Below, in pieces: positions 8,146 to 17,863 of a stretch of DNA of 64,000 nt. Both the position numbers and the translations under genes were made by a program. Source of the stretch: Roseobacter litoralis Och 149 (lineage in GTDB: Bacteria > Pseudomonadota > Alphaproteobacteria > Rhodobacterales > Rhodobacteraceae); contig NC_015730.1 of assembly GCF_000154785.2 (NCBI RefSeq), positions 2,480,001-2,544,000 of the forward strand. Reading direction: 5' to 3'. Each line of letters opens with the position of its first letter. The first letter of the stretch is position 1. Under the pieces are notes generated by a model. It worked only from the letters and a program-made list of their open reading frames with translations. It did no database searches and was not told the DNA's origin.

Positions 8146-10056
8146 TTACCTGATCGCCAACACAGCCGACACAGGGGCCATGGCTACGGTCGACGCCCGG
8201 TCTTGCAGTGTCCACTTCATCAGAGCGGCCAGCGTTTCTTCTCTCATACGGCCCAGCATGATAACCTCACCCTCCTGTGCCGCCCGAAAAGCGGCCTGAT
8301 CCAGAAAACGCCGTATCAACAAGGCACTCTGATCTTCCGCATCAAAGTCACGAAAAACGACGCCCGAAGGCACACCTTCGCGGGCCGCAAGTTTCTGTAC
8401 CGTGTTGAGGCCCCGGTTCTGTGTAACAAATCCATGTCCCGTCTGGGCGAGGATCCGAGCCACCTGCCGCCCGGCATCCACAGTCGTCTGCACGCCGGTG
8501 TCTACCCCTTCCAGAACACCCAGCACCTCCGGCAGGGTTTGTAATGCCACCGAGAGGTTTACCTCGGCATCCGCAGCGGTTGCCCCGGACGGCAGGTTCA
8601 CAGCTGCAAGCACTTCGAAACCAGCCTCGCGAAAGGCCTTCATACGTGCTGCCGCATCCGGGCGCAGCGCATCCACTGCAAAACTGACAGGAAAGGGCAG
8701 CTGCTTCAAAGCGGCAAGTCCCGCCGCGCCAGACGTCAGATCAGACCCTGTGTCCATCAGGACGACCGCCATCAGCGGTTTCGCATCCGGGTTCTCAAAA
8801 TCCGTGGCGAACATCTCAAAGGGTGTCAGCGCTGCTTCGGGTGCTATTGTTTCCGGTTCCGGCGCAGTCCCGTCAGGGGTCTTTGTCTCCACCTCCTGTG
8901 GTGCCGCCCCGAGAGAGGGCAACTGGTTCACACGAACATCTTGTCCGGAGCGCGCTTTGGCTGGTGGCGCGGGTGTCTCGGACACCATCGCAGCACTGTC
9001 CGCCAGTGCCACACCCTCCAACGGCTGCACATTGGAGGGCATTGGGACAGGTTTAATTGATAGCGGCACTGCCACAGTGTTTTCAGGGAGAGCGACGCGC
9101 GCGGGTGCCTCAACTGACTGATCTGCGTCCACCTGAGCGTCCGCACTATCGCCCGGCAGCGTCGCGCGGCGTTGCGGTTCCGGTTTTTGCAAACCCTCGG
9201 CACCCGTTGTATCGACACTGTGATCCGCCTGCGGGCTGACCAGATCAGGCGCGTTTGAAACCACGGCTGTCTGGGCGGGCTGGGTCGGCGCGGGCGCGAC
9301 CTCTGGCGGCTGTTGCGCACTCTTTTGGGACGTATTGGCAGGGGTTGGCTGGGGGACGGCCGCGGCCGCGTCCGATTCTTTCGCGTCACGTTCAAGCCCG
9401 GCATCCGGTCCAAAGGCCCCGGATGTGTGCGGGATATCCGGGATCGGCGGCTGGGCAGGATCACTGGAAATCGTCCCCTGCGGCCCGACCAGCACAGGTG
9501 CCTCCAACGCAATAATATCTGTCGTGACGTCGGGCGCCTGATCGCGAACATCCGCCGCTGCCGTATCTTGCGGCGCGCGCGCGGGTTCCCCTTGTGCCAC
9601 GCTCGATTGTGGCGCGGGGTCGGTGCTCACCGAAACACCCGTTTCTGCCAAGGGGGCCTGCAAGGAACCGCCCTGCCCCAATGCCGTTCGGGGTGTCGCG
9701 GTCCGGGGCGGTTGAATGCCCGTTTCGGACAAGGCATCCGGGGCCTGTGCCGCTTGCATATCCGCAATAGACCCGGTTTGTGGCACAGCCGCAGGGGCCA
9801 TCATATCTGGCAGCAGCCCCGTCAATGTATCCGGCGTCGGCCCTTCAAGATCGGGCGGTATCAATCCGGTCGCAGCTGTCGTGGTGGTGCCTGATTGCGG
9901 CGCGATCACCTCGGGCGTTACACTTGGGCCGCCTGCCACACCTGCATCCTGCTGCGACACCGTTCCCGGCAAGTCGCTCATGATGGAAAGCACCGCCACC
10001 GCACCAAGGCTCACACCAGCCCCCGACACCACGCCCTTGATAAACCCTCTGGCCAA
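8146..10056 (-). CDS. Divergent polysaccharide deacetylase family protein with long disordered linker
   Basis: A 636-residue protein with an N-terminal hydrophobic signal-anchor (GVVSGAGVSLGAVAVLSIM) and about 380 residues rich in Pro, Ala, Thr and Gln that look disordered. The ~230-residue C-terminal domain resembles the divergent polysaccharide deacetylase family (PF04748, YibQ-like): PLMAVVLMDTGSD, LPFPVSFAVD, AGFEVLAAVNLPSG and VFRDFDAEDQ. It probably sits in the periplasm near peptidoglycan; catalytic activity is unproven for the family. The start is a TTG at 10056 preceded by a GGTGGG-type ribosome site; MARGFIKG fits known N-termini. It is much longer than compact relatives of 250-400 residues because of the linker. 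It is divergent from trpG. Confidence 0.78.
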   Translation of the reverse strand: MARGFIKGVVSGAGVSLGAVAVLSIMSDLPGTVSQQDAGVAGGPSVTPEVIAPQSGTTTTAATGLIPPDLEGPTPDTLTGLLPDMMAPAAVPQTGSIADMQAAQAPDALSETGIQPPRTATPRTALGQGGSLQAPLAETGVSVSTDPAPQSSVAQGEPARAPQDTAAADVRDQAPDVTTDIIALEAPVLVGPQGTISSDPAQPPIPDIPHTSGAFGPDAGLERDAKESDAAAAVPQPTPANTSQKSAQQPPEVAPAPTQPAQTAVVSNAPDLVSPQADHSVDTTGAEGLQKPEPQRRATLPGDSADAQVDADQSVEAPARVALPENTVAVPLSIKPVPMPSNVQPLEGVALADSAAMVSETPAPPAKARSGQDVRVNQLPSLGAAPQEVETKTPDGTAPEPETIAPEAALTPFEMFATDFENPDAKPLMAVVLMDTGSDLTSGAAGLAALKQLPFPVSFAVDALRPDAAARMKAFREAGFEVLAAVNLPSGATAADAEVNLSVALQTLPEVLGVLEGVDTGVQTTVDAGRQVARILAQTGHGFVTQNRGLNTVQKLAAREGVPSGVVFRDFDAEDQSALLIRRFLDQAAFRAAQEGEVIMLGRMREETLAALMKWTLQDRASTVAMAPVSAVLAIR

Positions 10057-10099
10057 TCTGTGCCCACCCTCTTTGCTAAACGCGCTCTGATCCAGCTCA

Positions 10100-10111
10100 T
10101 TGGCCGGCCAA
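10100..10111. promoter_or_regulatory. 12-bp perfect palindrome in the deacetylase/trpG divergent region
   Basis: TTGGCCGGCCAA is fully self-complementary and lies in the 181-bp region between the divergent starts of the deacetylase gene and trpG. It could be an operator, but a GC-rich 12-mer palindrome can arise by chance. No trp leader peptide or attenuator is evident here. Confidence 0.2.
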
Positions 10112-10237
10112 AGCGGTCATCTCAGTCATCGGCCCTGTCGCTGCCTCTTGACGCAGCCAGCCAACCCTGAACAAGTATGCCCGACATATACCGCGCGCGA
10201 GGCCGAGGTCTCCAGCCCTGATTGCAAAGTTTTGACC

Positions 10238-10819
10238 ATGTTGCTGCTGATCGACAACTACGACAGTTTTACCTACAATTTGTTGCACTATTTGGGCAGT
10301 TTAGGCGCCGATGTCGAGATCAGGCGCAACGATGCGCTGACTGTTCAGGACGCAATGGCGATGAATCCGGCGGGAATCCTCTTATCGCCCGGTCCTTGCG
10401 ACCCGGATCAGGCGGGAATCTGTCTCGCCTTGACGCTTGCAGCCGCCGAAACAAAAACGCCGCTCATGGGTGTTTGTCTGGGGCATCAGACCATCGGGCA
10501 GGCCTTTGGCGGCAAGGTCGTGCGCGCCGACGAAATCGTGCATGGCAAACTGGGTGAAATCAAGCACACCGGCAAGGGTCTATTTCAGGGGCTGCCGACC
10601 CCTTTTGCTGCGACCCGGTATCATTCGCTGGTCGTTGAGAAAGACAGCCTGCCCGACAGCCTGATGGTAACGGCAGCGCTCAGCGATGGCACGATCATGG
10701 GGCTGCAACATCGCGAACTGCCCATTCACGGCGTGCAGTTTCACCCCGAATCCATACGGTCCGAACACGGGCATGCGCTGTTGCAGAACTTTTTGAGTGA
10801 CATGAAGGTTCCAGCATGA
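10238..10819 (+). CDS. trpG: Anthranilate synthase component II (glutamine amidotransferase)
   Basis: TrpG hydrolyses glutamine and passes ammonia to TrpE. The 193-residue class I glutamine amidotransferase has [15 protein letters not shown] at the start, the catalytic Cys in [11 protein letters not shown] (about residue 80) and the His-Glu pair in [10 protein letters not shown] start at the ATG at 10238, where the conserved N-terminus begins; the frame stays open upstream but without similarity. Its stop overlaps the trpD start by 4 bp (ATGA), so it heads a tightly coupled operon trpG-trpD-ung-trpC-moaC-moeA. Confidence 0.97.
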   Translation: MLLLIDNYDSFTYNLLHYLGSLGADVEIRRNDALTVQDAMAMNPAGILLSPGPCDPDQAGICLALTLAAAETKTPLMGVCLGHQTIGQAFGGKVVRADEIVHGKLGEIKHTGKGLFQGLPTPFAATRYHSLVVEKDSLPDSLMVTAALSDGTIMGLQHRELPIHGVQFHPESIRSEHGHALLQNFLSDMKVPA

Positions 10820-11835
10820 GCGATGCATTGAAACCGTTGATCGGGGCTGCGGCGGACCGGGCCCTGAGCCGCAGCGAAGCGGAAGAAGCCTTCAAGATCC
10901 TGTTCGAGGGCGAAGCAACACCCAGCCAGATTGGCGGGTTTCTGATGGCGCTGCGCACGCGTGGCGAAACCGTTGCCGAATACGCAGCTGCGGCCTCCGT
11001 GATGCGCGCAAAATGCCACGCGGTCAAAGCCCCTGATGGAGCTATGGACATCGTCGGCACGGGCGGTGATGGCAAGGGAACCCTCAATATTTCTACTGCA
11101 ACGGCCTTTGTCGTGGCAGGCGCGGGCGTCGTGGTGGCCAAACATGGCAATCGCAACCTCAGTTCCAAATCCGGTGCGGCGGATGCATTGACCCAGATGG
11201 GCCTGAACGTCATGGTCGGCCCGGATGTCGTTGAAAAAGCGCTGGCCGAGGCTGGCATCGGTTTCATGATGGCCCCCATGCATCACCCGGCCATCGCACA
11301 TGTGATGCCGACGCGCGCCGAACTTGGCACCCGCACCATCTTTAACATCCTTGGTCCGCTGACAAACCCCGCAGGTGTCAAACGCCAGCTGACGGGTGCC
11401 TTTTCACGCGATCTGATCCGCCCCATGGCGCAGACGCTCGGAGAGTTGGGATCGGACAAGGCGTGGCTGGTGCATGGATCCGATGGGACCGATGAGTTGA
11501 CCATTACAGGCGTGAGCTGGGTTGCGGCACTCGGTCTGGATGGCACCGTGACAGAGATGGAAGTTCACCCGGAGGATGCTGGCCTGCCCGTCCATCCGTT
11601 CGAAGCTATTGTTGGCGGAACGCCCGCAGAAAATGCAGCGGATTTCAAAGCACTGCTTGCAGGAAAAGCATCCGCGTATCGCGATGCGGTCTTGCTGAAT
11701 GCAGCTGCGGCACTGGTAGTGGCTGACGTGGCAAACAACCTGAAAGACGGTGTTGAAATGGCCGCGACATCTATCGACAGCGGTGCCGCGGCGCAAAAGA
11801 TCAAGGCCGTCGCAAAGATCACGCAAGCCGCGTGA
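10816..11835 (+). CDS. trpD: Anthranilate phosphoribosyltransferase
   Basis: TrpD joins anthranilate to PRPP, the second step of the tryptophan pathway. At 339 residues it has the usual length. Key motifs are [17 protein letters not shown] (PRPP binding, about residue 79), [15 protein letters not shown] (substrate site), and [12 protein letters not shown] near 180. The ATG overlaps the trpG stop by 4 bp, and the TGA overlaps the GTG start of the uracil-DNA glycosylase gene by 4 bp, so three genes are translationally coupled here. Confidence 0.97.
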   Translation: MSDALKPLIGAAADRALSRSEAEEAFKILFEGEATPSQIGGFLMALRTRGETVAEYAAAASVMRAKCHAVKAPDGAMDIVGTGGDGKGTLNISTATAFVVAGAGVVVAKHGNRNLSSKSGAADALTQMGLNVMVGPDVVEKALAEAGIGFMMAPMHHPAIAHVMPTRAELGTRTIFNILGPLTNPAGVKRQLTGAFSRDLIRPMAQTLGELGSDKAWLVHGSDGTDELTITGVSWVAALGLDGTVTEMEVHPEDAGLPVHPFEAIVGGTPAENAADFKALLAGKASAYRDAVLLNAAAALVVADVANNLKDGVEMAATSIDSGAAAQKIKAVAKITQAA

Positions 11836-12503
11836 GCGAGCGTTCCTTGAAGAGACTGGGGGCATGGCGCGCGCTGCCCTTTTTTGCAGATACATGGCCG
11901 GACATATGCGACGTTCTCAAGAATGAGACCGCGCCGGTATTACCGCCTGCAGATGACATCTTTGCCGCTTTTGCGCGCACCCAGCCGCAGCAAACGCGCG
12001 TCGTGATCCTTGGTCAGGACCCCTATCCGACACCCGGTCACGCCCATGGGTTTGCCTTTTCCGCCAGCGCCCAAACACGCCCCTTGCCCAGATCGCTGTC
12101 CAACATCTTCAAAGAGATGGAAGCGGACCTCGGTGCCGCGCCCCCGCATGCCGATCTGAGGTTTTGGGCCGATCAGGGCGTTTTGCTTTTGAACACGGCG
12201 CTGAGCGTCCGCGCCCATGATGCCGGGTCACATGCAAAGATCGGATGGCATGTCCTGACGCAACAGGTGCTCGCACATCTTGATGATCAGCCGCGCGCTT
12301 TTCTGCTGTGGGGAGCGCATGCGCAAAAAGCGGCGCGCGATGTTGATCCGATCCGTCATCTGAAGCTAGAGACCGCGCATCCTTCGCCCCTGTCTGCGCG
12401 GCGTGGCTTTTTCGGCTCACGCCCCTTCAGTCGCGTGAATGACTGGTTGCAGGCGCAGGGCCATCAGGCCATAAACTGGAGCAATCCGCCGGAGGCACCA
12501 TGA
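11832..12503 (+). CDS. ung: Uracil-DNA glycosylase, family 1
   Basis: Removes uracil from DNA at the start of base excision repair. The 223-residue protein carries the family 1 water-activating loop as [16 protein letters not shown] (Asp about 63; the consensus GQDPYH has Pro at the last position here), [10 protein letters not shown] (the Asn uracil pocket) and [14 protein letters not shown] (His about 183). The start is GTG at 11832, overlapping the trpD stop. It also overlaps trpC by 4 bp (ATGA), so a repair gene is locked inside a tryptophan operon. The PYH to PYP change is notable; activity is still likely because the Asp, Asn and His are kept. Confidence 0.92.
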   Translation: MSERSLKRLGAWRALPFFADTWPDICDVLKNETAPVLPPADDIFAAFARTQPQQTRVVILGQDPYPTPGHAHGFAFSASAQTRPLPRSLSNIFKEMEADLGAAPPHADLRFWADQGVLLLNTALSVRAHDAGSHAKIGWHVLTQQVLAHLDDQPRAFLLWGAHAQKAARDVDPIRHLKLETAHPSPLSARRGFFGSRPFSRVNDWLQAQGHQAINWSNPPEAP

Positions 12504-13312
12504 CCCAGTCCATCCTTGATAAGATCAAAGCCTACAAACTCGAAGAGATCGCCAGTGACAAGGCCGAAACACCGCTTGAAGCCGTGGAGGCCATGGCCCG
12601 CGCGGCCAGCCCTGTCAGACCCTTTGCCGAGGCTCTTTTTCGGGCCTCGACCGAAGGCTATGGATTGATCGCCGAGATCAAAAAGGCCAGCCCCTCCAAG
12701 GGACTGATCCGGGCTGATTTTGATCCCGCCGTGCTCGCGGCTGCATATGCAGAAGGCGGGGCAACCTGTTTGTCCGTTCTGACGGATACGCCCAGTTTTC
12801 AAGGGGCCAAGGAATATCTTGTGGCGGCGCGTGCGGCTTGCGATTTGCCGGTGCTGCGCAAGGATTTCATGTATGACCCTTATCAGGTGGCCGAAGCGCG
12901 CAGTCTGGGTGCAGATTGCATTTTGATCATCCTTGCTTCCGTCAGCGATGCGCAGGCGCAGGAACTTGAGGATGCCGCATCGGAATGGGGCATGGATTGC
13001 CTGCTTGAGGTGCACGACGCCGAAGAGCTCGAACGCGCGAGCTTTCTGAAAAGCCGGTTGATGGGCATCAACAACCGCGATCTCAAGACCTTTGAAACCT
13101 CTCTGGACACAACGCGGCAGTTGTCGAAATCAGTTCCGGCCGACCGGTTGATCGTGTCTGAGTCTGGGCTGAACACGCCCGAAGAGCTGGCCGATATCGC
13201 ACGTTATGGCGCGCGTATCTTCCTGATTGGGGAAAGCCTGATGCGGCAGGATGATGTTGCGCTGGCAACGAAAAAGCTGCTCGAAAGACCCGCAATGGCG
13301 GGGGGAATGTAG
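12500..13312 (+). CDS. trpC: Indole-3-glycerol phosphate synthase
   Basis: TrpC closes the indole ring of CdRP to give indole-3-glycerol phosphate. The 270-residue TIM barrel shows [18 protein letters not shown] (catalytic Lys near 56), [30 protein letters not shown] (second catalytic Lys), [21 protein letters not shown] and [10 protein letters not shown]. It is not fused to TrpF. Its ATG overlaps ung by 4 bp, and only 1 bp separates its TAG from the moaC GTG, so it links tryptophan synthesis and cofactor genes in one transcript. Confidence 0.97.
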   Translation: MTQSILDKIKAYKLEEIASDKAETPLEAVEAMARAASPVRPFAEALFRASTEGYGLIAEIKKASPSKGLIRADFDPAVLAAAYAEGGATCLSVLTDTPSFQGAKEYLVAARAACDLPVLRKDFMYDPYQVAEARSLGADCILIILASVSDAQAQELEDAASEWGMDCLLEVHDAEELERASFLKSRLMGINNRDLKTFETSLDTTRQLSKSVPADRLIVSESGLNTPEELADIARYGARIFLIGESLMRQDDVALATKKLLERPAMAGGM

Positions 13313-13313
13313 C

Positions 13314-13793
13314 GTGACCGGCAAGCTGACCCATTTTGATGGGAAGGGCGATGCCCAAATGGTGGATGTCGGGGATAAGGCAGTCACAGATCGCATTGCA
13401 GTGGCATCTTGCTACATTAAGATGAAGCCGGAAACCCATGATATTATTACAGAAGGACGCGCAAAGAAAGGCGATGTGCTTGGGGTCGCGCGTTTGGCAG
13501 GGATCATGGCGGCCAAACGGACATCTGACCTGATCCCCCTGTGCCATCCGCTGCCGATCACCAAGGTTGCCGTGGAGCTTACGCCTGATGCGCAATTGCC
13601 GGGCGTGCAGATTGAGGCTACCGTCAAAACAACGGGACAGACCGGCGTCGAGATGGAGGCGCTAACCGCCGCCAATATCGCCGCCCTCACCGTCTATGAC
13701 ATGTGCAAGGCGGTTGATAAGGGCATGGAGATCGGTGGTCTGCATGTCGTTTTGAAAGATGGCGGCAAATCCGGCCGATACGAGGCACCATGA
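13314..13793 (+). CDS. moaC: Cyclic pyranopterin monophosphate synthase
   Basis: MoaC completes the first stage of molybdenum cofactor synthesis, forming cyclic pyranopterin monophosphate from the MoaA product. The 159-residue protein has the diagnostic [13 protein letters not shown] (around residue 75) and a [21 protein letters not shown] segment (about 113-132). I start at GTG 13314: the family N-terminus ([15 protein letters not shown]) begins right there, the codon lies 1 bp after the trpC stop, and the length then matches relatives. It overlaps moeA by 4 bp. Confidence 0.95.
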   Translation: MTGKLTHFDGKGDAQMVDVGDKAVTDRIAVASCYIKMKPETHDIITEGRAKKGDVLGVARLAGIMAAKRTSDLIPLCHPLPITKVAVELTPDAQLPGVQIEATVKTTGQTGVEMEALTAANIAALTVYDMCKAVDKGMEIGGLHVVLKDGGKSGRYEAP

Positions 13794-14962
13794 TCTCTGT
13801 CGCTGAAGCGCTGGAGCAGTTGTTCGCGCTGGTGGAAGAGGTCGACAGCGAGATCGTACCGCTGCGCAACGCCGCTGGCAGGGTGCTGGCCAAGGACGCC
13901 GTCGCGGCGCGCACGCAGCCTCCGTTTGCCGCCTCCGCCATGGATGGCTATGCCCTGCGCGCGACTGAAGTTGAACCGGACGCCATGTTCAAGGTCATCG
14001 GTGAAGCGGCGGCGGGACATGCGTTTGATGGTCGCATCGGACCCGGCCAATGTACGCGCATTTTTACTGGTGCGCCCGTTCCCGAAGGGGCAGATCAGGT
14101 CGTCCTGCAAGAGGATGTGACCCGGCGCGGCGATCTGATCACGCTGGGCCACAAGGTGGAGGCGAAATCCAACATCCGACCTGCGGGCGGTGATTTCAAA
14201 ACCGGCGACGCGCTTAAGGCGCCGCGTGTGCTGTCCCCCTCCGACATTGCATTGCTCGCGTCGATGAACATCGCCGAGGTGCCGGTGGCGCGCGCGCCCA
14301 CGGTGGCGATCGTTGCGACGGGCGATGAATTGGTCGCCCCCGGCGAGGACCCCGGCCCGGATCAGATCATCGCCTCAAACAGCTATGGGCTGGCCGCTTT
14401 GCTGGAAAAACATGGTGCGACGTGCCGCCTGCTGCCAATTGCGCGAGACACTGAGGAAAGCCTGACGGCAGTCCTTGAGCTTGCTGCATCCGCTGATCTG
14501 ATCATCACCATTGGCGGCGCGTCTGTCGGCGATCACGATCTGGTCGCGCCGGTGGCGGAGAAAATGGGCATGGAACGCGCCTTTTACAAAGTGGCCATGC
14601 GCCCCGGTAAACCGCTGATGGCCGGACGGCTTGGCGCGGCGGCGATGGTTGGTTTGCCCGGAAACCCGGTGTCAGCGATGGTGTGCGGCACGATCTTTGT
14701 CGTACCCCTTCTGCGCGCCATGCTAGGGCTGGGTCGTGCAGCGGCCCCGCGACGCCGCATGCAGCTTGCACAAGCGCTTTCGCCCAACGGGCCACGCGAG
14801 CATTATATGCGCGCCTGCATAACTGCCGAAGGGTTGATCGCATTTGACCGGCAGGACAGCTCCTTATTGAGCATTCTGTCGAGCGCGGATGCCTTGTTGG
14901 TCAGGCCCCCGCATGCGCCAGCGCAGCCAATAGGTGCTCTTGTGGAGTACATCGATCTGTAA
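13790..14962 (+). CDS. moeA: Molybdopterin molybdenumtransferase
   Basis: MoeA inserts molybdate into adenylylated molybdopterin, the last step of the cofactor pathway. At 390 residues it has the normal length. Visible motifs are [15 protein letters not shown] (about 43-57), [38 protein letters not shown] and [11 protein letters not shown]. The ATG overlaps the moaC stop by 4 bp. It is the last gene of the trpG operon; 70 bp later comes lexA, which has its own LexA-controlled promoter. Confidence 0.96.
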   Translation: MISVAEALEQLFALVEEVDSEIVPLRNAAGRVLAKDAVAARTQPPFAASAMDGYALRATEVEPDAMFKVIGEAAAGHAFDGRIGPGQCTRIFTGAPVPEGADQVVLQEDVTRRGDLITLGHKVEAKSNIRPAGGDFKTGDALKAPRVLSPSDIALLASMNIAEVPVARAPTVAIVATGDELVAPGEDPGPDQIIASNSYGLAALLEKHGATCRLLPIARDTEESLTAVLELAASADLIITIGGASVGDHDLVAPVAEKMGMERAFYKVAMRPGKPLMAGRLGAAAMVGLPGNPVSAMVCGTIFVVPLLRAMLGLGRAAAPRRRMQLAQALSPNGPREHYMRACITAEGLIAFDRQDSSLLSILSSADALLVRPPHAPAQPIGALVEYIDL

Positions 14963-14970
14963 AGGTTTTG

Positions 14971-14999
14971 TTGACACAAAACAGGAACATGAATAGAAC
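14971..14999 (+). promoter_or_regulatory. lexA promoter with SOS box
   Basis: A consensus -35 TTGACA (14971-14976) is followed after 17 bp by TAGAAC (14994-14999). Over the -10 lies GAAC-N7-GAAC at 14985-14999, the direct-repeat LexA operator of alphaproteobacteria (GTTC-N7-GTTC on the other strand). LexA bound here would block its own promoter. The site is 34 bp before the lexA ATG. Confidence 0.85.
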
Positions 15000-15032
15000 A
15001 AAAGCAAATCAGGCCTCGGAGGACCAAAGAAG

Positions 15033-15734
15033 ATGCTCACCAAGAAGCAGTTGGATTTGCTGGAATTCATTCACAAACGCGTGCAGCGGGACGGCGTTCC
15101 CCCAAGTTTTGACGAAATGAAAGAGGCGCTGGACCTGCGGTCCAAATCCGGCATTCACCGGTTGATCACCGCCCTTGAAGAACGCGGCTTTATCCGCCGC
15201 CTCGCCCACCGTGCCCGCGCGATTGAGATCGTGAAACTGCCCGAAGCCTTGGGCGGAGCGGCGCAAGGCAGATTTACCCCACGGGTGATCGAAGGCGACA
15301 AACCCGATGCGCCACTGCCCGCAGGTGCGCAGGCCGTAAGCAGCGCAGACGCGGTGTCCCTGCCGCTGGTGGGTCGCATTGCAGCCGGTTTACCGATTGA
15401 GGCGATCAACCAGAATTCCGCCAGCGTGGCCGTTCCGGGCCAGATGCTTTCGGGCAAGGGCGATCACTATGCGCTTGAGGTCAAAGGCGATTCGATGATC
15501 GACGCCGGGATCAATGACGGCGATGTGGTGGTTATTCGCGAAACCTCCGCAGCCGATAACGGCGACATTGTTGTGGCCCTGATCGAGGACCACGAGGCGA
15601 CGCTGAAACGTTATATGCGCCGGGGCAGTTCTATTGCGCTCGAAGCCGCCAACCCGGCCTATGAGACGCGCGTATTTACCGAAGACAAAGTAAAAGTGCA
15701 GGGTAAACTGGTCGGTCTGATCCGCACCTACTGA
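15033..15734 (+). CDS. lexA: SOS response repressor LexA
   Basis: LexA represses DNA-damage genes and cleaves itself when RecA filaments form. The 233-residue protein has an N-terminal winged helix ([15 protein letters not shown], then [18 protein letters not shown]) and a C-terminal S24 peptidase domain. The cleavage bond is Ala118-Gly119 in VGRIAAGLP, the nucleophile is Ser154 in KGDSMIDAG and the general base is Lys192 in ATLKRYM. AGGACC-type ribosome site precedes the ATG. It is autoregulated through the box at 14985-14999. The 3' end overlaps the convergent comEC gene by 7 bp. Confidence 0.97.
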   Translation: MLTKKQLDLLEFIHKRVQRDGVPPSFDEMKEALDLRSKSGIHRLITALEERGFIRRLAHRARAIEIVKLPEALGGAAQGRFTPRVIEGDKPDAPLPAGAQAVSSADAVSLPLVGRIAAGLPIEAINQNSASVAVPGQMLSGKGDHYALEVKGDSMIDAGINDGDVVVIRETSAADNGDIVVALIEDHEATLKRYMRRGSSIALEAANPAYETRVFTEDKVKVQGKLVGLIRTY

Positions 15735-17839
15735 TTACGCTCCTTGGGTGCGCGCCATCTGGTCCAGAGGCGCGTGCCCGTGACATCCCGAACCGAGACA
15801 AGGCGCAAACCGGCCTTGTCATGGTGGATGGCGACGGCTCCGACACTGCGCAGGCGTATGGGGTCAAACACATCACAATCGAACGAGGATGGGCCTAATT
15901 CAACTGAGCTGACGAGGATATCCTGTTTGCCACATCCCTCAAATGCGGCTGCGGCCCGTTTGCCTGAAAGGTGCATTAACTTACCCCCGTCCGGCAACAG
16001 GCCCGCCGCGCCGGAATTCCAACGCCCGGCGGCATCCACCTGCCCAGTCGCATCGCCATCGTTTTCCAGCCAGTTGCGCGCAATGAACCCTGCCCCCTTT
16101 GGTTTGCTGAGCGCGCGGCCGTTTTCGGTCATGACACCGACAAGGGTGCCGTTTTCCGCGATCAGGCCCATCGGACGCACGGTCCCCTGCCAGAGCAAAA
16201 AGGCGAGGATCACCGGGACGACACCGATCAGCCGGGCGCGTCCCTGCCACAGAACCAGCCACAAGAACCCCAGCGCGATCATCGGCAGCACGACGGCTCC
16301 GGGACCAGCAACATATGAGCGCGCGCCATCAAGCGCCGCCACGAAAGCGCCGACTTCCAAGATCCAGCGTAGCCCAACGCCCATGATCCACAGGCCCAGC
16401 CAATCCAATCCAAGCGGTGCAAGGCACAGTGCCAGAACCGCCGCCGGGACCACGACGCTGCCCATCACCGGGACGGACAGCAGGTTCGCGATCAACCCAT
16501 AGTGTGAAATCGTGTTGAAATGCGCCGCGCCAACGGGCGCTGTGGCCAGTCCTGAAATGCCCGATGCCAGCAGAACCGCCACGACCGGCTGCACCCATTT
16601 CGGCCCGATCATGATCTTGTAATCCCGCATGAAACCAAAAACGGCCACCAGCGCCGTGGTCGCGGCGAATGACATCTGGAAACCCGGCCCCAGCAAGGCT
16701 TCGGGGCGCAGAACCAGCACGATGATTGCCGCAATCGCGACGGAACGCAGGCTGATTGCGCGCCGGTTGACCATGATGGCACAGAGCGCCACGGCGACCA
16801 TGACAAAGGCACGCTCGGTCGCGACATTGCCACCTGACAGGGCGAGGTATCCGCTGGCGACAATCAACGCGCCACCCGCCGCGAGTTTACGCGTCGGCCA
16901 GCGCAGCGCAATCGGCGGGATCAGTGCCAGAATGCTTCGGATGAGACCAAAGACGAAGGCTGTCAGCAGCCCCATGTGCAACCCCGAAATTGCCAGCAAG
17001 TGCGCAAGATTCGATGCCCTGAGATCATCGAGCGCCTGCTGGCTGATGGCAGATCGCGCGCCCGTCGTGACCGCCACCGCAAAGCCGCCGGTATCGCCCG
17101 GCAGCACGTTCAGGATGTGTTCGGCCGCCGCCATGCGCACGCGAAAAACCGCAAGCCCCGCGTTGCCTTCGCTCGCCGGGGCGATCGCCAGAATGGGCAC
17201 GCGTGTGTAGCCAACCGCGCCGAGTTGCGCAAACCAGGCGTGCCGTTGAAAGTCAAAACCACCCGGTTCGACCGGCCCGCCGGGGGGCGACAAATGCCCC
17301 GTTGTCATGATGCGCATGCCCGGCGCAGGCGTCACGCTATGGCTTTGATCGCCGTGCAGCGAGATGCGCACGCGCAGCGGGGTGCGTTCGGGGCGCAGGT
17401 TTTCGAGCGCGACCTCATCAAGGGTAATGCGCAGCGCGTCAGAGCCGCTGCGATCAAGGTTGACCACGCGCCCCTCGATCGGGCCATAGTAACGCCAGCC
17501 CATCACCGGGCCGGACATATCATGCGCGCGGTGCGCGGCGAGTAGAAAGCCCGTGGCCACAAGCGTCAACGCAATGGCCAGCGGGCTGAACGCCTCACCC
17601 AAGAAGCGCGACAGCACGAGCACCAGAACCGCCCCGCCCGCAAGCGCTGCAAGATGCGCCAGCGCTGGTTCAAATCGCAGGGAAAAATAAAGGCCGATGC
17701 CCACGGCCAGACAAACCGGTGCCCATTCAAAGAGATACCCGCGCTGATGCAGCAATTGTGATCTGATGCGTGCAAGCAGCACCGTCTTGCCCCCGTTCAC
17801 TGCACTAGATAGACACGAGGCTAGAAATACGCTCCCCAT
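15728..17839 (-). CDS. comEC: ComEC/Rec2 family DNA uptake channel
   Basis: ComEC moves single-stranded DNA across the inner membrane during natural transformation. The 703-residue protein has an N-terminal hydrophobic region, a soluble DUF4131-type domain (about 110-215), the ComEC competence core with many helices and [12 protein letters not shown] near residue 280, and a short C-terminal soluble part. It lacks the ~250-residue C-terminal beta-lactamase-like nuclease domain of larger ComEC proteins. The ATG at 17839 has no clear ribosome site; a GTG at 17782 preceded by GGGGGCAAGA is a good alternative start. It diverges from gltX with 24 bp between starts, and overlaps lexA tail to tail. 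Confidence 0.9.
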   Translation of the reverse strand: MGSVFLASCLSSAVNGGKTVLLARIRSQLLHQRGYLFEWAPVCLAVGIGLYFSLRFEPALAHLAALAGGAVLVLVLSRFLGEAFSPLAIALTLVATGFLLAAHRAHDMSGPVMGWRYYGPIEGRVVNLDRSGSDALRITLDEVALENLRPERTPLRVRISLHGDQSHSVTPAPGMRIMTTGHLSPPGGPVEPGGFDFQRHAWFAQLGAVGYTRVPILAIAPASEGNAGLAVFRVRMAAAEHILNVLPGDTGGFAVAVTTGARSAISQQALDDLRASNLAHLLAISGLHMGLLTAFVFGLIRSILALIPPIALRWPTRKLAAGGALIVASGYLALSGGNVATERAFVMVAVALCAIMVNRRAISLRSVAIAAIIVLVLRPEALLGPGFQMSFAATTALVAVFGFMRDYKIMIGPKWVQPVVAVLLASGISGLATAPVGAAHFNTISHYGLIANLLSVPVMGSVVVPAAVLALCLAPLGLDWLGLWIMGVGLRWILEVGAFVAALDGARSYVAGPGAVVLPMIALGFLWLVLWQGRARLIGVVPVILAFLLWQGTVRPMGLIAENGTLVGVMTENGRALSKPKGAGFIARNWLENDGDATGQVDAAGRWNSGAAGLLPDGGKLMHLSGKRAAAAFEGCGKQDILVSSVELGPSSFDCDVFDPIRLRSVGAVAIHHDKAGLRLVSVRDVTGTRLWTRWRAPKERNQ

Positions 17840-17863
17840 GGTTACTGAAAGGTAAACGCAAGC

